DNA of 64,000 bases from Zantedeschia hybrid cultivar (taxonomy: Eukaryota > Streptophyta > Magnoliopsida > Alismatales > Araceae). Positions 43,794 to 53,170 of the stretch are shown here, piece after piece. The stretch is taken from the NCBI GenBank assembly GCA_030544215.1, contig JARZZO010000002.1:59774650-59838649 (forward strand). Direction: 5' to 3'. The number at the start of each line of letters is the position of its first letter. Within the stretch, counting starts at the first letter, position 1. The notes under the pieces are model-generated. The model saw only the letters and a list, made by a program, of their open reading frames with translations. It was not told the DNA's origin and searched no databases. The position numbers and the translations under genes were made by a program.

Positions 43794-46343
43794 GTAAAGC
43801 AAACCCCATAACATGCTTCTGTTCTTTTTTAAGGAGTGGTCGTTTGGTGTGACCTAAAATGCCGTAAAACGTTGTAAAATGCCGTAAAACAGGGTTTTTG
43901 TTATATTTGGGGCGCTGTAAATTGTTTTGCAGTATACTCTGTCGTAAATTGCTGTATTTAAATATCAGTTGTCTCATGTGAATCTGTGATAATTCTTTTT
44001 AGGTGTCGTTGGGTGCATCATAAAATGCCATAAAAGGTCGTAAACGGTCTTAAATTATTTTACGGTACTTTTTCATAAATTTAGTGCATAATATTTCAAA
44101 ACCAGTTGACCCATAAAATCCTCTTTTTAGCTGACTTCTTTATTCAGTCTAAAATCACCATAAATCAAAACCGGTGATTTTAAAATCAAACATTTTGTTT
44201 TCACTGATTTAAGAACCGGTGATTTCAAAGCCAAGATTTTGCAGCACTTTGCAACGCACTAAACAAGCCCTTAGTTGATTTTTACCTTCAGTTTAAAACT
44301 ATCTAAAATTGAAACCGGCGATGATAAAATCAGAGATTTTGGTTTTACTGATTTTGTAATCCGATAATTTCAAGACCGATATTTTATGTCAGACAAAATG
44401 ACCCCTTAAAGGGATGGTGAGTTCTAATCAATATCAAAAAAATGGCGGAGATGGGCACAAGTGGGGTTGTAATTAATAACCGTTATGCAATTTCTGAACT
44501 TGCATATGTGACGACTTTTTCCTCTTGGATTTTGGTCCTTTTTTTTTTCAAAATTTTCACTTGTATTGCTGCTCTCTCTTTTGTTTTTAAAGAACCAAAG
44601 GGATTCCTTTTCTTGCCTGCATATTTTAACCTAAAGCCAATTTTTATTTGGTTTGAAAGTGTTGATATGTGGACCCATTTTTTGGCATGCTCGGTGGTAC
44701 TTGTCATAATCTACATGCCTTTCTCTCATAGGCGCACTTACCAGCTAGATGGTTCTCTGTACTGTCTTCACCCCTGAAGAATGGCTTCAGATCTGTGACA
44801 GAACTGAACCCAAGGAGCAGCTTGTTTCTTGGCAACAGGCATATTTCAACTGTTGCAGCAGCTTACGTTGCTGAACCTCCTCATCGGATGTTTGAGTACC
44901 ATGCAAAGGTACAACCTTTCTTCCTGATCCCTTCCAATATGGTCTTTGCAGACAATGAATGAATCTCAAAAATTGGATCCTAGTTTCTGGCTGATGGAAG
45001 ACAAACTACTTCTTCAGGATGGTGCTCGTACTTATACCATTCAGAAGGAGAACCCATCAAAACTGATTCTAAGAGGGTCTTGACCTACATTACTTCTCGA
45101 AGTTCATTAATGAATTCTTTGTGGAATGTGATTCTATTCTATTCTATGAGATTCTCCTTAAAATTTCTTTTTCTTTTCTTTTTCTTTTGTTCAGCATGAG
45201 GAGAAAAATTTTGCTCACTTTAGAAGGACAAAAATCTTGTGTAGAGGTTTTAGGAAATCCCTTTCTTAATATTAAGAAATATCTTTCTTCCTTATAATTA
45301 TCAATTGCTCTATGTATCTGATAATCATTTCTTTCTTCTTGATATAGTTTTAAGTAGTCATGGTGTCAAGATATACATTGCATTTGAAACAAACATGCAG
45401 TATTGCATACTTTTCATGTCATCTCATTGAGATTTTTTTTAATACATTTTGACCTGGTCCCAAGTGAAGCTAAGAATGAAGGGGATGAATATCTCAAAAC
45501 TGAAGTAAAACTAATTACATGTTCATTTCATTAGTAATTTCTCTTAGTGGATATTTTTTGGTTTTGATTGTTAAAAGCTTCACCTACCGGATGCTTGCCT
45601 TCTTAATTCACTGAAGAATAAGAAAACAAAATGTTAGTCAAGTGATATTGGGACTTAGTAACAAATAAGCTTTTAGAAGGTGTTCGTTTGACTGCATTTT
45701 CAGTGAAGGAGAAAAAAGTCCAATACCAGACAATGTTCTTGCTAGACATGCAGTGGCAGATGACATTGCAATGTAGTTAAATGGGATAACTATTATAATA
45801 GTAAAAAGTTAAAAGACTAAAGGTACATAACGCAACTCAACTTTGGCAAGTTTTTCATCTGCACAACAGTAGCAAGATATTTGGACCCTCAGTTGCTAGT
45901 TGGTTGTTTACCACTTTGAGTTCTGAAGTAGATAGATCAGTCACTAAAAATAGCAACTGGTAGAATCCATTTCTAAGTCTTGCAAGGTTCCTTCCTATCT
46001 AGATCCTATGGATTGCAGGTATTACTGTAATAAAGATTATTCTTCCTATCAGCAGATTCAACACGATCTTTTAGGCCATGGCACAATATATTTGTGGGGT
46101 GGAATGGCGGAGCAAAGGGGAGCGGGAGCGAGAGGAAAGGAGCGGCGCAGAGCGGGAGCGGGAGGAAAGGAGCGAAGCGTAGAAGATCTCAAGCCACAGA
46201 GAGGTAACGGTGGGGTGAAGAAAGAAGGCTGATTCTTCAGTGGAAGATGCTTTCGGTGTCTTGAGAATGGACATCAAGTAGAAGATTGTCGCAATGCATT
46301 TGTATGCTTGTGCTGTGGGGGGTTCAGACATATGAGTTATTCC
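43694..46343. repeat. Inverted duplication, arm B (partner 12378-15133)
   Basis: Reverse-complement partner of arm A. It ends at 46343, the base before the CAAGG terminus of hAT-1. It includes the L1-B target site and the first ~280 bp of L1-B, with the same in-frame TGA before the zinc knuckles. Confidence 0.93.
44732..44908 (+). pseudogene. Orphan exon with mitochondrial-presequence-like translation (arm B)
   Basis: Same exon as 13800-13976, identical in length and splice boundaries, with a few changes (AAAYVAEPP here, AAADVAEPP in arm A). It lies 938 bp downstream of the uS19 fragment on the same strand. Both are phase 0, so they could be joined by splicing. The mature protein is not recognised. 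Confidence 0.5.
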
Positions 46344-49300
46344 CAAGGTTAAGAAACCCGGGATCGGGTCCCGGATCGGCCGGTCCAAAACCGAACTGAT
46401 CGGCCGACTCCGATCCGATTCAGCCTGATCCTGGCCGATCCTAGCTGAGTCAGGCTCGGCTGGTTCAGATAGCAGAATTTTTTTTTAAGAAAAATATAAA
46501 AAAGATATAAAATGCAAGTCTAATGCATAATTGTGTTGAAATACATTGATTTGAAGTATATAAGATGTTGTTGGACAAAAAAACCTTGAATAAACTTACA
46601 TATATGATTATGAACTTACATTTATTCCTAGCGTACATTATACTGAATGAACATATGGCTTATATACTCAGACCATGACATATAGCTCTGGTAGTATTGT
46701 TCATATTGCATCACATACAGGCTATTGTCTTCCGTATTGGTATAAATGACTGACAATTGTGGATATTCTAGAAAACCTCCTGAATAGTCGGATGTGTCAG
46801 AATGTTGAGGAGGGTAAACTACATATCCAGTAGGCTGAGTATACCTTTCGTATGGAGAATATGATGATGCATCTGATAGTTGCTCTTGATATTCTCTCTC
46901 CCTCCTATGTTCTTCTTTGGCCTCTGCACACTGAGGAGCTTTACCTTTGTCCTTCCTCCTTGATCTGTTGAATGTTTGAAAGGAAGATTCTTCACGTCCT
47001 GCTCTGCTACCATGATGTTCATCTTGGGTAGCATGTGCGTATTCCTCTTCTCTAGTGAATTGAATTGGTGGAGGTGGGGCTGGGGCACTGGTAGCTTCTC
47101 CGCCATCCTCAGAACTGTCGGAGCTCGTCTTTGATGTCGAGTCATTTGAGGTTTGATATTGTACCTCAGCACTTGGTTCTGGTGTTTTATCCTCTTCCTC
47201 GATAGTCTCCAGATCAGCAATCTCAATTCCAGTTCCACTCTTCCTTTTGCTTGGTACTTATTTTTTGCTCTTTTGACGTTTTGGAGGAAGAGGTTGAAAA
47301 TCAGTAAGTAGTGGAACATTATCTAACTCACCTTTCGCCCATTCCCGATCATTTGGGTTGAATTCAGGCTCATTTGAGGTGCTTGCATCAACCCATGCAT
47401 TTAGTCGATGTTGTTTTTCGAACAGTTCATCCAAGTCTTTGGGTTCTTCTGCATGTGTAGTCTCCGTGGCTTATCTAGAAATTCTCTCTTTTTCCTGCCT
47501 TTGAAGGTTCCTTATGAGCTCGAGATTTTTTAGCTTCAACCTCATGTTGTAATGGCAGAATACTAGCTTCTCTAGATAGCTCGATTTCAATCTATTCATT
47601 TGTTTGGTATGAATCAAGCCAAAGGTGCTCCAGTTTCTCTCACAACTTGATGAAGAGGTTGTTTGACTTAAGACCCGAATTGCTACATAGGCTGGATCTT
47701 CATACCCATATGTTTTTCCATGATCTAGCCACCAGTCAGCTGTAAATAGAAAATTGGCCGTGTCAACAATGTGCAAGTTATAATTAAAAATTAAATAGAA
47801 CATCTGATTAATAATTTTTAAATATGGAGTCAAAATTTTGGCAGCTCTTTGAGCAATACTTGTCCCAAAGTGGTATAACATCATTCTGTAATCATGCATT
47901 TGCTTGCATGCCATTATTGCTCTGTCTTCATCTGCAAGCATGCGCTTAATAACAGATTTAGCCCCCATCAACACTTCCGAGCAACTATCAAAGTTATCCT
48001 TCTTCCCATCAGTTCTAAACATGTACCGAGGGTTGAAAAAATAACCTAAATAAATAAATCGAAGTTAGTTATTACTTAAGAGAAATTTATATACAAATGA
48101 AATAATACATATAGAAAGTTAGTAGCTTACCAGCTATATGAAGATAGTGATGTAAAGTGTGTTCCCAACGTCTGTCTATTATGTCCCACCACTTCACATA
48201 GGTTGTTGGATTGTTAAGTTGAATGAGCTCCTTAGCTCTGTCCATAGTTTCATATAAATATCCCATATCCGATCTTCTTTCTCCATCACAAGATCGCAAG
48301 ACACGAACAAGCGGTTCTACAATATTTAACACTGCTTGAACCCTCTAGAAGGGCCTAGACTAAATTAGATCAGCCACTTTCTTACCTTTCTCTCTGACCT
48401 TAGTTGGTACATGCCGCAATATGTGATTCTTCCAATCTCCCGATGCCACCATCCTAATCAAGTTGTTCTTTTGTTGACTTAAACTATCTAGAGAGATATA
48501 TTGAGGTGCAAACTTGGTGGCTCCCAGACAAAGCAACTCTCTTCCATGAGTATGTGTGCGCATAATATTCAGAATGTCGTTGTGGTTGTAGATGAATGTG
48601 GTGATAAATCGACCACTCTTGACCACTCCATCTACCATCGGATCAGAGCAAATGTCTTCCAACATCAAGTCAATACAATGAGCAGAACAGGGAACCCAGT
48701 ATAGATGTTCTCTCTTCATCATCAACATTTGTCCAGCTAACTTGAACGCCGCTGCATTGTCCGTAACCACCTGGACAATTCTTTTTTCGCCCTCTTCTTC
48801 CACCATTTGATCCATTAATTCATATAGGTACTGGACATTCTTTATTTTTTCAGATGCATCAATAGATTTCCAAAATACGGTTTCGGCTTTACTGTAAATT
48901 AAGAAGTTGATCATACTTTTTCTTATTATCTCTGTAAAGTTCCAAACGTGATAAGAAATCAGAAAGAGACCCATTCTGATTTAAGAAAAAATGAAGATAA
49001 GATAAGAAAATGAAGATAAGATTTATGTACCTGTCCATCCATCACACATTAAAGTGTATCCATACTCATCCCATATCCTTTCAAATGATGTAATGTATGT
49101 TCGGATGTCATCAACTTCTATATCCAAGTACTTGTTGTATATCTCATATGGGGAAGGTCCTTCAACCCCTTTGCCAACTTCTTGTATGGTCTCGATCATG
49201 GACTCATAATATGGCCCCTTGGCAGCATTATCAGAGATACTGTTATAAAAAAACCACCTAGATGTAGCTCTCCCTATCTTTTCCTTACAAAGCTTTAAGT

Positions 49301-50415
49301 TCTTGAATGCAGCACTAATAGAAGGTTGTTTATCCCTCTTCTTGGTGAGGAAGGGCTCTATTGGACTTACTCTAGGATCTCCAACTCTAGTGAATTCCTG
49401 AGGCAGCTCCTCGCATACATTAGTGCTCATGCCGGCGCTAGTGCTCCCTTGTGCAGAAGGTGTGGAGCCACTTCCTTGTCCTCCATATCTTCCAGTTTGC
49501 CGAAATAAGTCCTCATCTGCAAAGGACCGTCGGCTTGCTTCCATTGCACGTCGAAATTCAGCTTTAAATGTAAAAGAAAAAAAATTAATCTACTATAACT
49601 ATTTGTCTGAAAATGTTTAATGAAGAACATGAAAATAAGTTAAATAAGAAACTTACTTGTATCCCAATCATCAACATTTATAGGTTGATTACTTCCACCA
49701 AGCCGGACTCCAGCATCAGACCTTCGCGCTGGTTCAGACAACTCCTCTCGAATTTCCTGTCTTCTTCTGGGAGTACTTGCTTTGCTTGATTCCTTCTCCT
49801 TCATATAAGTTCAAAATTGAATCATAACCTCTAAAGGAACTCGAGCACATGCTGCAATTTCACCTTTTATTCCAGCAAGATGTTGTTTGAATCGGTAGAC
49901 CCCGCCAGAGACGACCCGGTTGCAATATTTGTATTGTACCTTTCTTTGGCCCATGTCCACCGGTGTGTAATGACCCCAAGCAGGATCAGCGCTAGGAGGA
50001 TTCTCGGATGACCGCTCATCAGCACCTTGAGATGCCATTCCTTTATAGCACAAGAAGATGAGAGATTCGGAGCTTGTAGTAGACTAGTAGTGACCTCGTG
50101 GGAGAGACGGAGAGAGAATTCTATGATCGAGAGAGTGGGAGAGAGAGCAAGAATGTTAGGAGGCTCAAAGAAAATTTGTGGAGCCTTAGAAGGGCCTTGG
50201 GGGGGGGGGGGGGGGGGGGTTAAATAGACCCCCAAGGCCCAAACTAGCCGTTGGGGGTTGGGTCGGGCCGATCCGAGCCGACCCGGCCCGATCCGGCTTG
50301 GATCGTCCGATCAGAGTCCTGGACTCGGCCAGGTTACTCGGGATCGGCACGGACGGCCCAAAACCGGTCCGACTCGGCTGATCCGTGCCGATCCGAGCCG
50401 AGTTTTTGACCCTTG
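46344..50415 (-). mobile_element. hAT transposon (hAT-1) with inverted ends, 4.1 kb
   Basis: The left end CAAGGTTAAGAAACCCGGGA and the complement of the right end, CAAGGGTCAAAAACTCGGCT, are inverted repeats followed by dense GATCGG/CCGATCC arrays on both sides, the normal build of a plant hAT. The transposase is on the minus strand between them. The 8-bp flanks GTTATTCC (left) and GGCTCCAC (right) do not match. The left flank is the 5' part of L1-B but the right flank is not its continuation, so one side has been rearranged since insertion. Confidence 0.85.
46822..50038 (-). pseudogene. hAT transposase (BED zinc finger, DUF659, hAT dimerisation), broken
   Basis: Start taken at 50038 (MASQGADERSSENPPSADPA). 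A BED-type finger follows (WGHYTPVDMGQRKVQYKYCN, RFKQHLAG), then a TGA at 49811-49813 with the frame continuing to a GTAAGT donor near 49657. Exon 2 (to about 49030) has DPRVSPIEPFLTKKRDKQPS and YTLMCDGWTG. Exon 3 has DUF659 and the catalytic region (VVTDNAAAFKLAGQML, WVPCSAHCIDLMLEDI). The C-terminal part has SSSSCERNWSTFGLIHTKQM and LVFCHYNMRLK, the dimerisation region, and ends with an acidic then Tyr/Ser-rich tail. Two stops near 48345-48363 and the TGA disable it. The role by family is cut-and-paste transposition acting on the inverted ends. Confidence 0.85.
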
Positions 50416-50932
50416 GGCTCCACAATCCTATAGAATCAAGAAAAAGAGTGTACAATAAATTAACTTCCATAAACCCACCCTACAAACCCAGTAAGACAAG
50501 GGGTGTTGTTCCCCATACAAAAACCCATGATTACATCAAAACGAAAGTTTAGATCCCTCCTTCACAGGATCACACATCCCTAAACATAATTATTTCCAAC
50601 CCGTGCTCCCAATCAACCACGGAGCCAAAACTAAACGTAGATCACAATCCCTTGGTCAGCCCACCCCTCAACCCTTCTAGACCCCCTAAGGCAACGGAGT
50701 TCCCCCTCATTTTTTCCTTGGAAATAAATTTCATCACCTTCCCTGAAGATCTTACATTAATTCTCTCGGTCATTCTCTAAAAACTTGCATCTGACCGGTT
50801 TAAAAAGAAACCCAAAATACCTCTCAAACGTTTCATCTCACCAATATAAGCGTCTCTGATGGCCCAATCATGCTTGACTTGACAAATCTCTGCCGCGGAC
50901 ACCTCCCTTGTTAAAGCTCCTTTTGACTTTAG
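50416..50932. other. Short spacer between hAT-1 and the LTR retrotransposon
   Basis: Open on the minus strand at 50777-50932 (ALTREVSAAEICQVKHDWAI, RDAYIGEMKRLRGILGF) before running into the LTR. The translation does not match a family I know and has no start codon of its own, so it may be an exon or ORF fragment cut by the retrotransposon. Nothing else is recognised. Confidence 0.3.
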
Positions 50933-51119
50933 TGTAGACACGCTAATTTTGACGTCATTTCGAGTAAATTTCATATCATATAATAATGCCTCAGAATGGT
51001 CTGATATTTAATCATTGGTTAATTTTTATTAATCTTTTTAAGTGTCGGGTTTAACAGACATGTTTAAGTTAATCAATTGAATTGATTTTAGCTCAAATTT
51101 CAGTTAAAATATGAAGAAG

Positions 51120-51242
51120 TCTAAAAGACGTCGACCCATGTGGACGCCATTTAGAGTTTATTCTTATTTTGACGTTTAAATTTGAATTTTAATCAGTTGA
51201 TTAATTAGCTAAAAGGCGTCTGTGAATGCTGACGCGTTTTAG
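51120..51242 (+). repeat. Two inverted-repeat motifs of the GCGTC-N10-GACGC family (LTR)
   Basis: Arms 51120-51132/51143-51155 (11 of 13 positions complementary) and 51209-51220/51231-51242 (CTAAAAGGCGTC against GACGCGTTTTAG, one mismatch). Both have 10-nt spacers. They lie upstream of the TATA box. The first also begins in the 3' LTR at the window edge. Confidence 0.75.
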
Positions 51243-51379
51243 GTTTCCTAGGCTATTTCTACTACTTCAACGCGTTTTTAGATAATTACAGATAAAGGTG
51301 AATTAATCAGTATTTATCTGTCGGTTAAGATGGATAAATCCGAGATTTTTCTTTGTTAATCGCGAACGCAGAAGAAGCC

Positions 51380-51387
51380 TATAAATA
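51380..51387 (+). promoter_or_regulatory. Probable TATA box of the LTR promoter
   Basis: TATAAATA in the context GCCTATAAATACC, 447 bp into the LTR, is the best core-promoter match; transcription would start some 25-35 bp downstream, leaving an R-U5 of roughly 700 bp. Confidence 0.6.
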
Positions 51388-52120
51388 CCTTGCATCTTGA
51401 AGAGTTAAAAAAAGTTAAGTATAATCTTGAGATAATTAAGCAATAACGAGTCGAAGATCGAAGCAACAACGTCGGAACGCCGGAGCGCTGCTGTTTCCAG
51501 AAGTCGGCTTCCTTTCAAGATCTTCATCCATTCAAGGCTTCAACAATTGGGCATAAGTGTTTCATTTCTGCATTTATTCTACATCTTTATAAATCTTTCA
51601 TTCTCATAATCACTTCATGCAGCACACACCACAGCATCATCTTTTCAAAACCTATTTGATTTAAGGGGTTTCAAAAGCCATTAAACAAGTAAGTTTGCTG
51701 TTTAAGCATGTTTAAAATCATGATTAGTTTGGATACTGCTTCTACTTAAAATTCTCATCATTGTTTCTTTATTTCTTTTCTTTTCTGTTTCTGCTGCACT
51801 CAACAACAAAGAGAGAATCAATAGCGAAAGCACAAAGTCATAAGGATTTCTGGACGATCCTCAACCTCAAATTCAATAGCAAGAACAAAGAACAAGAAGA
51901 TGCTCTCTTTCTTCAGCCGGCTGAAGGAGGGGAACCAAGGACTCAATCTTCCGCGTTCAAATAGGTAGGAGATCATACTCTTTCTTTTAAAACTTTTAAG
52001 TCAAAAGTTTCTAGCGATCACTGCACATTAGTTTCTGTTTTAATAGGTTTATTTTGCACCTAAACAACATAGATTTTTTATGTTGATCACACGAGCATTT
52101 TAAAGCACTCACAGCTTTTT

Positions 52121-52139
52121 TGGCGATCACGGTGGGACT
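52121..52139 (+). other. Primer-binding site
   Basis: TGGCGATCACGGTGGGACT follows the LTR end by 7 nt. A TGGCGA-type site at this place is typical of Tat/Ogre elements, whose usual primer is a tRNA-Arg; I infer the tRNA from the lineage and have not checked it. Confidence 0.65.
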
Positions 52140-52198
52140 TGGTCTCGCCTTCTTTTAAGTTTTTTTTTTGTTCTTGCTATCATCAATCGGGCACCCAC

Positions 52199-52306
52199 GG
52201 TGCACCACTTGTGTCTTTCGACACGTCCTCACCAATTGGTGAGTGTTTTTAGTTTAGTTAATTTCCCTCGTGCACCACGTGCACACCCCAGTGGCAAGAT
52301 CTTGCC
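52199..52306 (+). promoter_or_regulatory. Cluster of palindromes in the leader
   Basis: Directly downstream of the primer-binding site are GGTGCACC (about 52199-52206), the hairpin GTGTCTTTCGACAC (52211-52224), the perfect 16-bp palindrome CTCACCAATTGGTGAG (52228-52243) and the perfect 14-bp palindrome GGCAAGATCTTGCC (52293-52306). In retroelement RNAs self-complementary loops here often serve dimerisation and packaging. That role is inference. Confidence 0.5.
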
Positions 52307-52506
52307 CTCCCCGTTGATTAGTTAAAAAGCTGTTTTTGTGATGAAATGCTGAGTGATTGATTGATTTCCTAGTTGTTTAGTTAGTAAATCATCCTGTTAA
52401 AATCTGAAACTAAAAAAAATCTTGCATGAGTTGATTATTTACTGCTTTAATCCTGTTTGAGGAGGATTCAACCCAGAAAATCCTCCTGCAAAACTGTTTC
52501 TGCGAA

Positions 52507-52661
52507 CTGAAAAGCGTCCAGGAGTACTTACGCGTTTCAGAACCGCGTCAACACCCCTAGACGCCTTTCAGTCTTCACAGTTTCTCTGCTGTCTGCATCT
52601 GTTTCTGCGAAAAAATTAAGTTCTGTTTTGAATAGCGTCGACCACACTCGACGCGATTCAG
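52507..52661 (+). repeat. Three inverted-repeat motifs of the GCGTC-N10-GACGC family (leader)
   Basis: Arms at 52507-52518/52529-52540, 52538-52549/52560-52571 and 52628-52639/52650-52661, each separated by exactly 10 nt. The arms approximate CTGAAANGCGTC and GACGCNTTTCAG; the 10-nt spacers share no sequence. The first two share three bases. Related motifs are in the LTR and in the 3' region. Confidence 0.75.
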
Positions 52662-53170
52662 ACAGTTTTTAATTATTTTCCAGTTCTCAGATTGTTGTGG
52701 TTTGAGTGCTAGTTACCCATTATTATTAAGCATTAGAGGCCATCCAGGCCGCAGGACATACGCATTGAGGCGAATACCCTCCTTTTCTTAGGAACACACT
52801 ACTTGACGTCAGCAACTCTCTCTGATTGGGTTGGTCCTTTGATCAGACTAGAGAAGTTGACGTTGAGACCTCTATAAGTCCCCAAAATCAAGGTATTCCT
52901 CCTTGATCATCGGGCTGGTTGTACCAGTTGAAGTCCCGGTTAGATTCCAAAAAGCGTTGTGAGAGAAAGCCATAGAGAATAACGGTGGAGATTAAACTGA
53001 AACTAGGATCCTTTACCTGAGCGAATTTGTGGTTTAATCCAATTCAAATAACTCAACAAGGAATCTTAAAATCACGTTAAGCATCCATTTGGTTGATTAA
53101 TCTCTGTGCAACTTGTTTGTTAAATCTTTGAAAAGAATCTAACATCATACTGCTGCGATCAGGCAGGGAC

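Larger units (their letters stand above)
50933..52113 (+). repeat. 5' LTR
   Basis: Begins TGTAGACACG and is taken to end in CTCACA at 52113, a few bases before the primer-binding site, so about 1.18 kb with TG...CA ends. The right boundary is inferred because the 3' LTR is cut by the window edge. Confidence 0.8.

Noticed and set aside
43479..43814. Gly/Ala-rich minus-strand frame
   Set aside because: Antisense shadow of the uS19 fragment and the CT microsatellite.
44442..44777. A 111-codon frame beginning with ATG in arm B, partly mirrored in arm A
   Set aside because: It runs through T-rich intron-like DNA and ends in the wrong frame inside the better supported 177-nt exon; arm A lacks the same start.
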